A DNA stretch of 21,458 nucleotides from Ophiothrix spiculata (GCA_000969725.1 JXSR01S015894.1); one strand, 5' to 3'; numbered from the stretch's first letter, positions 10,102 through 21,171 are shown. Numbers and translations are program-made. Notes: a model not told the origin generated them from the sequence alone.

Positions 10102-10159
10102 ATAGGCCTACCACCAAGTGTAATGCCATTGTAAGGGATGTAATCAATTTAGATCCAAA

Positions 10160-10380
10160 CAACTCGCCCGAGCTGAGCAAGGATGAGCTGAGCTTCTTGA
10201 CCCGAGCCAAGTCAATACCTGGGTCGAGCAACCATTATAAATTAGATCGTTTGGTGCGTATTGATATTATTCACCATTATATTACTTGATTTTTTGCCAC
10301 AAATGAGCGAAATGCAAAGGAAGGATGATCTACTACTTGGCTTCATGGCTCGGGCAACCCGAGCGATTGTCGTCTCTATA
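10160..10380. repeat. Cluster of CCCGAG/CTCGGG motifs
   Basis: GAGCTGAGC occurs twice (10170-10178 and 10185-10193). CCCGAG-type boxes occur at about 10167 and 10201, and GGCTCGGGCAACCCGAGCG is a small palindrome near 10348-10366. The boxes are partly inverted relative to each other and may mark another decayed inverted-repeat element. I could not assign ends. Confidence 0.3.
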
Positions 10381-11190
10381 TTGATTATGTCCTTAAACCA
10401 TGAGGGTTCAAATTTTGTACATTTTGGTATTTCAACTTAGAGATTAGAAACTGCGCAAAGAGGAGTGTATAAGAATGTTTTCAATTTCCCTGCATTTCAC
10501 CAAGATGCAATAAATTTTCATCAAAATCCGAATACTCCTAATTTGATCCCCATGTCAGAATAACAATGGTGCTGATTCTGGCATCTATCCTCTTGGCTCT
10601 ATGTCTATGAAATGTTCCTCATGTTTTGATTTAGATTGAATCCAAAGTTGATATCTGTTTAATATTGCTAGGGTTTAAGTTTAAGTAGTGGGATTTTATA
10701 CGCTATTGTTGTGGCTAGTAGGCCTTGAATTGTAGTAAATACATTTGCTTCATTAGGTCAGAGACGCTAGAAAGGAATCCTAATTAGCGTCTGTGATTAG
10801 GTTAAGAGGCTTGTCCAACCTGATTATTCATCAAATTCACTGTCATATAGCATGCCACAGCTGTTGGCATCAGCAACCTCCACATTTTCAAACCTAGGGA
10901 GGGGGGTCACTCAAACTCCCTGCTGTCAAAATGGGTGTCTTTGTCATCAGCAGCAATTTGAGAGCTCAGGGTAGGGGGTGCTCAACAAATTACCTATCAT
11001 TGCATGCCACAACTGTGGCCTTTTTCATTTAGGCTTTTAATTTTTCCTATATTATTTTTACCCTGTGAGGATATCCAGATTTTTATCACTAGCAATATGT
11101 TTTTCTCTTTGAGTTAAATCAAATAAACAAAGCAAACCACATCATTCTTTGTGACCCAACATGTGACATCCTTATAGTTATACATTTCAT

Positions 11191-11358
11191 TTTTTACCCT
11201 TAGCAAGTTATGCTGAAAAAGTGACCTACTTAATAATCTTGCATGTTTAATGTTCAAAATAATTCTTAGAATATCCACTTTTTACCCTTAGCAAGATCCA
11301 CTTGAAAAATATGACCTACTTAATCTCAGATGTTCAAAATAATTCTTAAAATCTCCAC
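11191..11358 (+). repeat. Tandem duplication, units of 88 and 80 bp
   Basis: Units at 11191-11278 and 11279-11358 both start TTTTTACCCTTAGCAAG. They share TGACCTACTTAAT, ATGTTCAAAATAATTCTTA and TCCAC. They differ by small deletions. Non-coding. Confidence 0.8.
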
Positions 11359-11552
11359 TTCAAGATAATTGTTGTTTTCAATACCCTTTACCCTTGTAAT
11401 CACTGTACACCTTCAATTGTAAGTGTAATGTCATTTCTAATTGATCCCCACTGGATTTTAAGACATAGCAAAACAAATGTTGATTCCTCATTGCGATAGC
11501 ACATTAGCACACATTATTAATAGTACAGTCATAGGTTGCCTGTAACACACTT

Positions 11553-12566
11553 ACAAGGGAAGCTCAATAAATCTGTGGTCGAGGTAGAAGATAATGCCAT
11601 TCTTATCAATTTTATATAGCTTGATGAATGGATATTTGGAAAGTTTCAAGTAAATGCCTAATTCTGTTTTATTTTACAGAATCATGAAACTTGGCTTTTT
11701 AGAAGTTTCTAAAGTTAAGAATTGAGCATTAAAATTAAAAAACAGTACTATGATACCAAGAACTCCCACATCCATCCTCCCTGACATTTTCGAAATCTTA
11801 AACCAAATTCTTTTCATGCTATTTGAAAAAGCAATATTTCTCAGGTGTTGACACCTTGTATTTTGTTGAAATCATTGGGTGTAGTACCTGGCAGAAAGAT
11901 TTGAAGGTTAATTCATGTCATTACATTAGGCCGCATAAAAAAACAAAGTTGTTTCTCGTCCCCTCCCTCCCCACTTTTTGGTGCCGCACCATTTTTTTTT
12001 TTTCATAAATGCTTAAAAATTGAGCAAAATCGTTCAAATATCAAGACCCCACTTTCATTTTTAAAGGGTTCTTTAAAATGTTGATGTTTTTAACATAGAA
12101 ACTCATCAAACCAACATCTTTTCATATCACATAGAGTTAAAAGACAGCAACTGAATGTGCAGTCAACATCTACCAAGGGTAAACCTGGATACGACTTTCT
12201 TGCACTCACATGACGAATTTCACCCAATAAACTCTTGTAGCGTTTCCTTTACACTGCCACTATGACTATTTCAAAAAACAAAAAAAACACCTCCCTCCCT
12301 CCTCACATTTTGAGAAACCTTCGGACGAGAAACAACTTATTTTTTTTATGCAGCCATAATGGAAAAGTTGTGTAGTTTCTTCAGATTTTATAATCAACTC
12401 TCAAAAATGTCTAACTGGCCAGTACAGTTTAAAGTTTCTGTAATATATTAACTAAAGCAGATATTTGCTTGAAACTTACAAACATTACTAACTTAATTAA
12501 ACTACATAACAACTGCATAGCTTTCCTCCTTCTACCTCATCCTATGAACTTATTGAATACCCCTCC
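11553..12566. mobile_element. Long-TIR foldback element, copy 2, split by a nested insertion
   Basis: Left end ACAAGGGAAGCTCAATAA, GAGGTAGAAG, GATATTTGGAAAGTTTCAAG; the right end carries their inverse (CTTGAAACTT, GCATAGCTTTCC, CTTCTACCTCAT, TTATTGAATACCCC). The body follows copy 1 (1144-1778) in the same orientation, sharing GATACCAAGAA, CTTTTCATGCTATTTGAAA and GTGTAGT-CCTG. Copy 1 runs continuously where copy 2 carries about 430 extra bases (11926-12358), a younger insertion. Without it copy 2 is about 580 bp. Non-coding. Confidence 0.72.
11926..12358. mobile_element. MITE with GGCCGCATAAAA termini, nested in copy 2
   Basis: The left terminus TTAGGCCGCATAAAAAAAC then GTTGTTTCTCGTCC is mirrored at the right as GGACGAGAAACAAC then TTTTTTATGCAGCCATAA. 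CTCCCTCC also occurs near both ends, but as the same strand on each side. There is no transposase frame. Inside, 12216-12272 is a block also found inverted at 9600-9656. A reverse-oriented relative is at 21172-21458. The host copy at 1144-1778 provides an approximate empty site; exact target duplication is unclear because the junction has drifted. Confidence 0.75.
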
Positions 12567-14265
12567 TCCCCTATCGTCAGGTTAATTGGCATTCTGCCTA
12601 AACTGAAGGTATCGTAACAACGAGTGGAAATTGCGTGCAATCAAAATAACTGCGATTTATCAGGTTTTATGTGTCATTTTAATCTTGGTGCATTGATGGA
12701 ATTATACACACAATGTTAGATATTATACAGACACTGAAAACATGAATTATTTGAATGTCATGGACATAATTGTTAATTTCTTCATATGTTCTGGACTAAA
12801 TAAAATTTTATGACTTTATTGGATCATAGTCCCTACGATTGGATTATTGTCTTAGATATATCTAAAAACAAGGCGGCACCATGCTAATTAATCTTAATAC
12901 CTGGATCATGTTAACGTATTATTTTTTAATTGCTCATGCTTTTATTTTGTGTGTATGATTAATGTCACTTTTCTCTGTTTGGGATATTCCAGGTTGGATG
13001 TTGCAGAATAAGGGTGTGTGTAGGCTGCACTGTAGGCCAATACTGCTGATCCATTGATCCTTTGATGTTATATACGTCATATAGATTCTGATCAACTTGC
13101 AAATACATTTAAGTTATCATAAATTTAGGTCAAAAAATTACATATTGAGGCAAACAATGCCACTCCCAAATGTCACTCCCAAAGGGTGTCAACAAGAATG
13201 GGTTTTTTTTTTTTGAATCAGCACAAAATCTTCCATAGGAAAAATTCAAAGCTTTGTCATCTAAAATTTGGATTAAAGCCACCTATCTCCTTGGATAATT
13301 GAATACAAGTGGGGTTTTGATTTTAATCTGCTCTATAAATTTTCTGTGACTGGGCATAATGTTTACTGTGGCCACTATACAGATTTTGCTTGTGTAACAT
13401 AGTCTTTACTGAAAAAGAATTTGATATTATAAATCATTCTTTGAAAGTGTTTTGCTAAAATCAACCCATCAGTTTTATACTTTTCAACAATAAAATGATT
13501 GTGATATTCATTTGCTCTCTTACCCAATCTTATCTGTTTATCATCGCTGGGATAGACTCTCCCTTCCCATTTCCTGTACATCTGATTTGAAGCAAATCTG
13601 ACAGGGTCTAGGAAGATACCTAACCCCATCTGAAGTACATCGATGCCTTAAAGGATGGCTATTTTTATCAGTTTATCTATTTTAACTAGTTTAAAGTTGA
13701 TTGTGTGTCAGCAAAAATGAAAATTCTGATGATCCACCGATATGTTTTATGAAATCTTATGTCAGGGATCTCTGATGGAATTACAATGAGAAAATCATGT
13801 GAAAAAAGGTAGCAGTCCTTAGTGCATATCATTTAGTATATACTCGTATTTGTTTGCAGAAAATTATATCAATTGATATTTGTGCAGATTAATTTTCAGT
13901 GTTGTTTCATTCATAAAGGATTAAACATAGAATTCTGTACATAGAATTTTGTTTATTCCTACTTATATTTTCAATACTTTAACAAACTTATGATCATGTA
14001 AGTTATTTTGATATTGAAATCTTTAGAACAGATGTATTTGTAAGATGATGTTTCAAACATTGCTGCTTATTCAAGTTAATCACATAACTTGTAAAGAACT
14101 GGTAGCGATGACATTACTGATCAATAAATGTTACTCTTTTTTATCATATAGGTATGATTATTACTCTTTGATTAATTGCATGCAGAGCAAAATATCCATA
14201 TTGTTATTATTATTATTGATGTTATATATACACGGAACACAAATCTAGATTAATTCACATCTTGG
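12567..14265. other. Non-coding intronic stretch, no recognised feature
   Basis: AT-rich. A CACTCCCAAA duplication lies near 13159-13182. An 84-codon frame on the minus strand (13375-13629) has no motif I recognise and no splice or promoter support, so I do not call it a gene. Confidence 0.45.
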
Positions 14266-14400
14266 AGATCTAGATCTGAAATGCAGATCTCTGTAGACCA
14301 CTTTGATGGAAACTACACAGGTGTTGGATCTGGATCTGAAGCCATGTAGCCAGTCTAGATGCAAAGCGGCTTACAGAGATGTGCATTGATCTGAATCTGT
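14266..14400. repeat. Imperfect palindrome rich in GATCT, just upstream of exon B
   Basis: Arm 14272-14299 (AGATCTGAAATGCAGATCTC and TGTAGACC) pairs with arm 14367-14395 (GGCTTACAGAGATGTGCATT and GATCTGAATC). Pairing continues more weakly inward through CTTTGAT/GCAAAG towards a GGATCTGGATCTGAAG apex. It ends 159 bases before the exon B acceptor and could form a hairpin in the pre-mRNA; it may also be a small MITE. Confidence 0.5.
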
Positions 14401-14559
14401 GATCCTGTGTAGAGAACCAAATTGTTACAGTGTGACCATGTTTTATGCAAGTTCATTTTTCATTCAAGTACCGGTATCTTCTTAAAATAAGATATCCAAT
14501 TGTAAAATGATGTATGTAACCGATAAGTTTTTGTAATCTACATAACCTGAACCTTGCAG

Positions 14560-14736
14560 AGATGAGGCGAGTCAGCGTGTGCTCATCATTAGGAGAATCC
14601 GCCTTGGAAGCTGAACTCATCGACATCAAATCGCAAATCCAACACATAGAAGAACAGTTTGAGAAATACCCACCACACAGGAGGTCACGAGATGAGGTCA
14701 AAGGTCAAAGAAGGCGGCATGGGTCAAAGTGGAAAG
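14560..14736 (+). CDS. Internal coding exon B, coiled-coil segment of the same gene
   Basis: An acceptor AACCTTGCAG ends at 14559. The frame then starts with the last two bases of a split codon (phase 1), which matches the phase-1 end of exon A; the joined codon is GAG (Glu). The peptide opens with RRVSVCSS, which contains an R-R-x-S site of the type protein kinase A prefers. It continues into an amphipathic helix LEAELIDIKSQIQHIEEQF with hydrophobic residues at heptad spacing, then a Pro-Pro break and a very basic tail (RRSRDEVKGQRRR). The donor is AAAG|GTGATG at 14737. A second donor ACAG|GTTGGT at 14779 also keeps phase 1 and would add 14 residues. If neither is used, the frame stops at TGA 14790-14792, so a terminal exon cannot be excluded. 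The phase match, the repeated coiled-coil character and the shared strand support assignment to the exon A gene. Confidence 0.68.
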
Positions 14737-14778
14737 GTGATGGACAAGTTAAGAAAGTGGATGAGAGCACATCAACAG

Positions 14779-16291
14779 GTTGGTTGACTTGATGTGATAT
14801 GCATGAGCCAAACGGGCGAGCGCCGACCGGGCTGAAATTGCTTTCTGCAGCTGAATCTAACATATTGGCTGAGGCTGAAGCTTTGGGCTTAAATTTTAAT
14901 AAGAATGGGCTTAAGCTTAACCAAAAAAGGCTGTGTTGTTTGAAAAGGAATGGCTTTTGGGATGCTAATTACAAATGGAATTTATGTGTTGGTGGTGAAG
15001 TATTAATGTGCATGCAATTTTGATGGTTTTCTAGTTTGTTTTGTGTAATCTGTTGTTTGCCCATTTTAATGAAATCCATCAACATATTTTGTATATTCTC
15101 TTCATATGGACACATCATGCAGTGAAAAACCAACACCTTAGACAAAATGTGAGTTTAAACTATTTTACAGAAATTGTGACTCAAAACAACCCTTTGATCA
15201 GGTTTTGGCACTTTTGGTGACCTTTAGGGTCCATGATCATTAATTTTTGCTATATCTTGTTGAAAACTATCCTATATTACTTGCCAGTTGTGATAAACAA
15301 CCGCTAAGGAATTTTCAATTGCCAGTTAGAGAAAGCAAGAGTTTGGATGTGCTCCCAGCAAGGCCCTTGATTTAATTTGGTAGTTGTTCTATCTCTTTAT
15401 TTGTACCTCCTCTTTTATCACTTTCATCTATCTTTCTTTGAAAACATTGTGTAGTAGTTGGTTATGTTACGTTGTTTTTCCTGGGTTTTTCTCCTCCTTT
15501 TCTGCATTGATTGGCCCTTAAAATGTTATAGTTTTAGTTTAATTAAAAAGTTAATTTTGTAATTTAGTAATTTTGTATTTTGTACACTGCTTCTTACCAT
15601 GTATTTGAATGCGTTTGAAATAATGTTGTTGGAAAATACAAATTAAGAGATTGAACCAAGATTATAAGCAAAAAATCCCTCATGTTTTGAACTGAAATTC
15701 AAGATATTTTGGTTCAATTCTCGACAAATTCCATATGAGCAATCACCCATGTGAAATAAGTGATTCATATTTGGCACATGATCTATTTTTTTTTTTCAAG
15801 TACAAAGTTTAGCAAAAGGACCCTTTGAGATTAAGAAATGAATGTACTTTTGCACCAACCAATTGAAACCAACCAATTGAAAATCCATTTTTTGCTTTAA
15901 TATGTGTGGTCAGCAAGGACCTCATTTCGATTGCAGCTACAAAATTCTGATTCCAATTACAATTCTATCAAGCAGGGATTTTCAATGTTTTGAGTTCAAC
16001 ATATGCGCATTCATTTGAGTCATCATTCAATATTTCATGATTTCACATCAATTTAATTCAAAATGCATACATATAGAAGCAGTTTAAGATGTGTGATTGT
16101 GCCCTACATTTGATTCTCCCACTGTCCATATTTTGCATGATCGCCACATAGGAACCAACATTTTAGATGTCTTCCATGAATGTATAGGCGGGAACCTGGT
16201 CTCACCACCATTATGTTGTCACTCATGGGGCAGAGTTATTGAACTCCGCATTTGTCCGTATTCGGAATCAAACTCAATAGCTGGCAGATAT
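14779..16291. other. Non-coding stretch after exon B
   Basis: Intron, or 3' untranslated region if exon B is terminal. A short direct repeat CCAACCAATTGAAA occurs twice at about 15855-15882. No further coding exon was recognised. Short frames at 14799-15023 and 16097-16327 show no known motif. Confidence 0.45.
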
Positions 16292-16538
16292 GGGGTCGAT
16301 TTCACTAACATTTATGATGCATCGTAGCTACGAAGAGTTTAGCTCACAACTAGATATCACAAAGACATGAAACTCCTTCATAAGTGTTCTACGCAACGTA
16401 AGGTATATGAATTATGCATTAGAAAAATTAAACCCTTTGTTAACGTTGCGTGGGGTCAAGAGGTGGTCGTAGCTAGCGATGGGTTTTGGTCTTATGATGG
16501 GTTTACGATGCATTTTAATGTTAGTCAAATTGACCCCT
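16292..16538. mobile_element. MITE with about 35-bp terminal inverted repeats
   Basis: The left end GGGGTCGATTTCACTAACAT then ATGATGCATCGTA (16292-16326) is matched by the reverse complement of the right end, GGGGTCAATTTGACTAACAT then AAAATGCATCGTA (about 16504-16537). TA dinucleotides lie just outside both ends (near 16289 and 16541), as expected for mariner-like insertions. It is more CpG-rich than its surroundings. The frame 16367-16558 crosses the right terminus and is not a credible gene. Confidence 0.68.
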
Positions 16539-17472
16539 GGTATGCTTATTTCCCATGATCTCCATTTCAAATATTTACAAGTTTGGCATGGACATGAGGT
16601 ACATTAATTCCCCCTTCCATGAGCAACAACAAGATGGCCTCCATATCATAGCTTGTACACAGTTTTTAAGAAAATTAGGTGCATTAAAGCAATACTAGTG
16701 GAACCCTTTCCCTCGGCTTAAGTGCAGTTTCCACTTGTCATACAGTTCCAGGGTATCACAAATTCCCATGGGAATATGTACTACAAACTCTGTATTTAGG
16801 CAAAATGACACAAAATTACTGTCTACAATTTCCTCTTCCTCTTTATAGATGTCATGTTTTTTGTATATTTTGATCAGTACTAAATTTGCAGATTGTTTAA
16901 CTTTTATTTTCAACTTTTGGGACAACTTGATGTACTGGTACCATATCTGAGATTTTCAGCTGGAATATTTTTCCATGCCTTCTGTAAGTTTTTTCTGATT
17001 GATTCGTTTAGACCTATGGGAAACCTCGGCAAAATGCATACATCATTGAAAATCGTAATTGCAACTCATATGTAAATAAAGAATGCTGTTCCAAATTGTA
17101 TGTATAGATGTCAATTTAGTACTAATCAAACTAGACATATTAGGCACAGATTTCATGACATTGTTAATACTAAAACTGTAATAAATTTAGATTTAATGGT
17201 AATGTTTAATGTAGCATTTATGATCCAACCTGTTTTGTATTTTGATGAAATGTTTGTTATGCTTGTCACTGCATGTTGTCAGGCTTGATATTTCCTCATT
17301 GTCATTGGTCTCAATTTATAACTTTTCAAGTTTGTGAACATTGTGTAACCTGTTAATTGATGTGAATTAGTGCATGATTTAAGGATCTATTCTACTTAAA
17401 ATATGGCATTCAATATACTAGGATGATAGATGGTTTGAACTTAAGATATGTATGAAAATATGTTTGTTAGTA

Positions 17473-17918
17473 CAGTCGACCCTGCTTAATCAGGATCCTC
17501 TAAAAAGGGATTTTATGTTAATTTTTCATATTCAGTCAGGGAACCGTTTCTTTATGTACAAAACTGACCTGTTAATTGGGACAGTCCTCCTGATAAACAG
17601 GATATTTTTTGTCAAAATGCATTAATTTGATGAAAATTTCCAAAAATGATGATGACAAAGTTAATTTTATGAAAGTAAATTGCAAATACGGGACAAAAAT
17701 CTAAAACTGCAAACACAAATTCTGTTGAATCTCAGCAAAAATCTCAATTTATTTAAGAGGTTTCTTAAATTTCTTTCACTGTGTCCACTTTTTGTCAGCT
17801 CATGAATTTATTACATCTCATTAATATGGTGATTTCTGTACTTCACTTAAATCCGGACAATGTATAATCGGGATATTTTTGCTACTTCCGAGATGTCCCA
17901 ATTAAGCGTTGTCAACTG
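17473..17918. mobile_element. pogo/Tigger-like MITE with TA duplication
   Basis: The element begins CAGTCGACCCTGCTTAATC and ends with the inverse of CAGTTGACAACGCTTAATT. TA lies directly outside each end (17471-17472 and 17919-17920). CAGT-GAC termini with TA target duplication fit the pogo/Tigger branch of Tc1/mariner elements. Subterminal CAGGAT/GGGACA/CGGGATATTTTT boxes recur inside in both orientations. There is no transposase frame in the 446 bp, so it is non-autonomous. Confidence 0.78.
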
Positions 17919-20900
17919 TATGTAGTTTATTTTCAATTATTCCCATTTCCACTTGGCATGTATTCCTGAAGTAGAAACTTATCTAATTATTTACTGTAGA
18001 AGTGATGTAATAATCATATTGATAGTTTTTATACTGGCCCAAACTATTCCTGCATGTAGCTCATATCATCAGTTTGAATTCCCACTCAAAAATCAGTCAA
18101 TCTCCAAAGAAATGTTATGTAATTGCCATGAGCAGGTTGTACTAGGCAAAATAAAAAAAATATTGGACAATGAAAACAAAAATCCAGGGTAAGGGTTGCA
18201 TTTACATACAATGGTGCCCTGCACTCTGGATTTCTGCTTACATTGTCCTATAAATGTAAAATTAAGCTGGGCATCTTTTGAAATGAAACTTATTTTTACT
18301 TTTTACATGTTAAAGCTCTGATCACACTGGGGATACAGTGGTGCCAGGATTGTGGTTTGCGAGAACCTATTTTTATGAATACCCCCCCCCCACCTCCTTT
18401 TTTCCAATTGTACAAAGAACATTTTATAGGAAACATTATTTGTTAGTATTTTTTCCACAATTCCTTTCTACCTTCATGATATTCATGATCAGACACATGT
18501 TTTGCTATTCTAAAAATAATTTTTGCTATAAATAGTTTCTTCCATGAGATAAGAAGATTATCATTTGGACGCCCCTTATGAAGCCTTTTTCCCCAATACT
18601 TATATCCCAGGAGCGTTTACCAGAAGGAAATGCAGTATACAATTTGGCTTTATTTTTGATATTTTTTATGTGAACCATACAATATCTCTATGCTTCTGTT
18701 CACTGTGCTTTTACTTGTTTTTCAACTGAAAGTTTAAAAAGGGTGTTTTGCCCCAAAGAAATTTGTAAATGTCATTTGCTTTCTATTGCTCCATTGATGT
18801 ATTTGAGTTGCATTGCAGATAAGCAGACCAATATTAGCCTATATGTTCCCTTTTTTCCCCATAATGCACGAGAAATTGGTAATTAATGAAAACAGGCTTG
18901 GAATATGTATATATTTATTTGAAAGGAATGTCCAATCAAAATTACCGATTCAAGGATTTCCTGTTATTTTTTATGTATGTCTTGTTTAAAAACAAATGTT
19001 TTTCCCGTAACTTTGAGTTGCATTCTCAAGTTTCTTGTAAATGCCTGTAATGGAATGATGGTATTAGATGGTATAATATCTATTCTAACCTTGCAGGATC
19101 CAGTTACTGTAGCAAAATAGTTGTTTTTATGACATGTATGTTGTAGATTCAGAGTTTCGCTACTAATCATCATTTTGATTATTTTCCATTCAAATGCTAA
19201 CTTTGGCACTTAATAGCTGGTGGTTGAGGTATGTTTTAACGCTTTTTTCAAATGTCTTGATGTGGTACTAATAGCTTGTGGTTATGTGATAAATGATAAT
19301 GTATGTGTTTGAAGTTGTATATAGATATAATTTAATGTTTTTAAAATTGTGTTAACATCATTGCCCATTTGGAATGGGTATGAGCTAGCCTTTTGGCCTG
19401 ATTTTTTTTTTTAATATTTGGAATAGATTTATTAGGATTGTTCATAATGCAAGAAAACCATTGTACTTAAACCAAACTATTTCTATCAGGAACCTTTCTA
19501 AAACACCTATTCTAATTCTTTGTATCCAAATTGTTTAATTTCTACAAGTACTGAAGACAGTTAAATCATAATAAAGCATATATTTCTGAAAAAGATCAGA
19601 AACTTGATATTTTGGGGAACAGAGCCATAAATGTATAAAAATCAATAGTTAGGCCTCTAAAAACTCTGACATAAGGCACATATAAATAAAGTATCTAAAA
19701 TCAGGTTGTGCCTTTAATTTTACTCATCAATGAGTGGGGAAGAAAGGGGAAATTTGTTTGTCGCAGACAGTTACCAAAGTACCATCGTCAACGAAAGGAG
19801 ACAGGTGTCTCTACTAGTTTTGCCTTAGTGAAGATGTTACTATCTATGCCACACACACGTTAGGCGTACGTGCCATGTGGAATCTAGGAAAAAGGGTAGG
19901 TTTTAGGGACCTAAATAATATTAAAAGATAAAAGTTCAAGTTGTCATGTTAAAATTAGAAGAGTAGGGGTACAAATTTTGCAAAGATAGGTGGCCTTTTC
20001 ATTTTTGTCAAAGATAGGTAGTCCATTTGTATGAGAAATTCAGTGGTTGTAGAAATTATTTGACACATAGGCAAAATCTGAATTCAGACAGCACATTTCT
20101 GATTTTTCAAAATGTTTAATGATTTAGATTTCACATGGTTATAAGAAAAATATGAGCAATATTTTGTTACCAAATCTCAAAATATTAGAGAAAACTTGAG
20201 TTGAAAAAATGAGTCTTTCTAGTTTTTGACATTTTAACAAATATCTTAGCTCATTTTCACACTTTAGGAAAGCATTATATGTGCCTCTACTCAGGAAAAT
20301 ATGGGACATGAACTAATTCCATTAGATTATATAAAAAAAATCAAGTGTGTCAGAATTGTTCAAAATGTACTTCATTCAAATTTAGCAGCAAGTGGAGCAA
20401 TGTCGACTCAAATTAATATCAAAATCTGATGATACATCTCGGGAAAATTAAACTTTTCCTTTTATGGCAAATTCAGTCTTATTTGATGAAAGACAGACGA
20501 CACATCACTTTCTAATAAACAAACTAGTTTGACTTTAAAGGTAAAAAATATTTCAGTCTGAATTAAGGTATGAATAATATTTTGTAAGAAAATATATTTT
20601 CATCCTAAATGCAACAGATAAAGACATTGAATACAATATTTAGTTATTTTAGCATAAAACATTTAGTGAAATATTAGTTTTGTCTATATAGGTAAATTCT
20701 TTTGCACAAGAACTACACAACATTTGTCTTTCCACCCCCCCCCCCCCCACACACACACATAAAAAACAGGATAAAACAAGAGGGGGAAAAAACAGAATGA
20801 AAAAGCTATTAAGTAACAACCAGATCAACCTTTATCTTTATAGAATCATTGCATTATAGAAAAATATATAGGCCTAACCTAGTATTAGAAGTCCCCAACT

Positions 20901-21171
20901 CAAAATCATCTGCTATTTTGAATTGGGTCTGATTTCACAGAGCGTTGCTGTCGCTGCAGCGTGTGTCCTCTAGCAAGAAATTAACTCTCATGAGCACCTT
21001 TTGACACTGGTGCCACATGGGTGCTGGCATTTTTAAAATGCTGTGAAAGTAACAGACTGATAGGAGCTATGGCTATCCCTGTGGCCTCATGGTTTCACTG
21101 TTAAAAAAAATACTAATGTGTGCGTCTTGCTTACTCGCTTTGAAAGAGAGATGGGCACTCCAACCAGTGCA
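17919..21171. other. Non-coding stretch with low-complexity tracts
   Basis: No coding exon was recognised. It holds a run of ten C at 18382-18391, a run of fourteen C at 20735-20748 followed by an AC repeat to 20759, and a TAGGCCTA palindrome at 20869-20876. Around 20938-21030 base composition is more balanced (GTCGCTGCAGCGTG), but no frame or splice context makes an exon. Confidence 0.45.
20735..20759 (+). repeat. Poly-C tract joined to an AC microsatellite
   Basis: Fourteen C are followed directly by alternating A and C. This is low-complexity sequence prone to length change and to sequencing error. Confidence 0.9.

Larger units (their letters stand above)
5099..14559 (+). other. Inferred 9.46-kb phase-1 intron between exons A and B
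   Basis: This is inferred from the donor at 5099 and the acceptor ending at 14559, which have matching phase. No other convincing coding exon was seen inside. The intron carries several repeats, each listed separately. The blocks 5137-5427, 5961-7308, 7838-8898, 9657-9953, 10380-11190, 11359-11552 and 12567-14265 are AT-rich sequence in which I see no gene or clear structured element. A skipped alternative exon of length divisible by three cannot be excluded without RNA data. Confidence 0.62.

Noticed and set aside
13375..13629. 84-codon minus-strand frame (starts MGLGIFLDPVRF)
   Set aside because: The composition looks somewhat protein-like, but there is no recognised motif, splice site or neighbouring exon; probably chance or an unidentifiable fragment.
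16097..16558. Two adjacent plus-strand frames as exons
   Set aside because: Both frames run into the terminal repeats of the MITE at 16292-16538, and no splice sites bound them convincingly.
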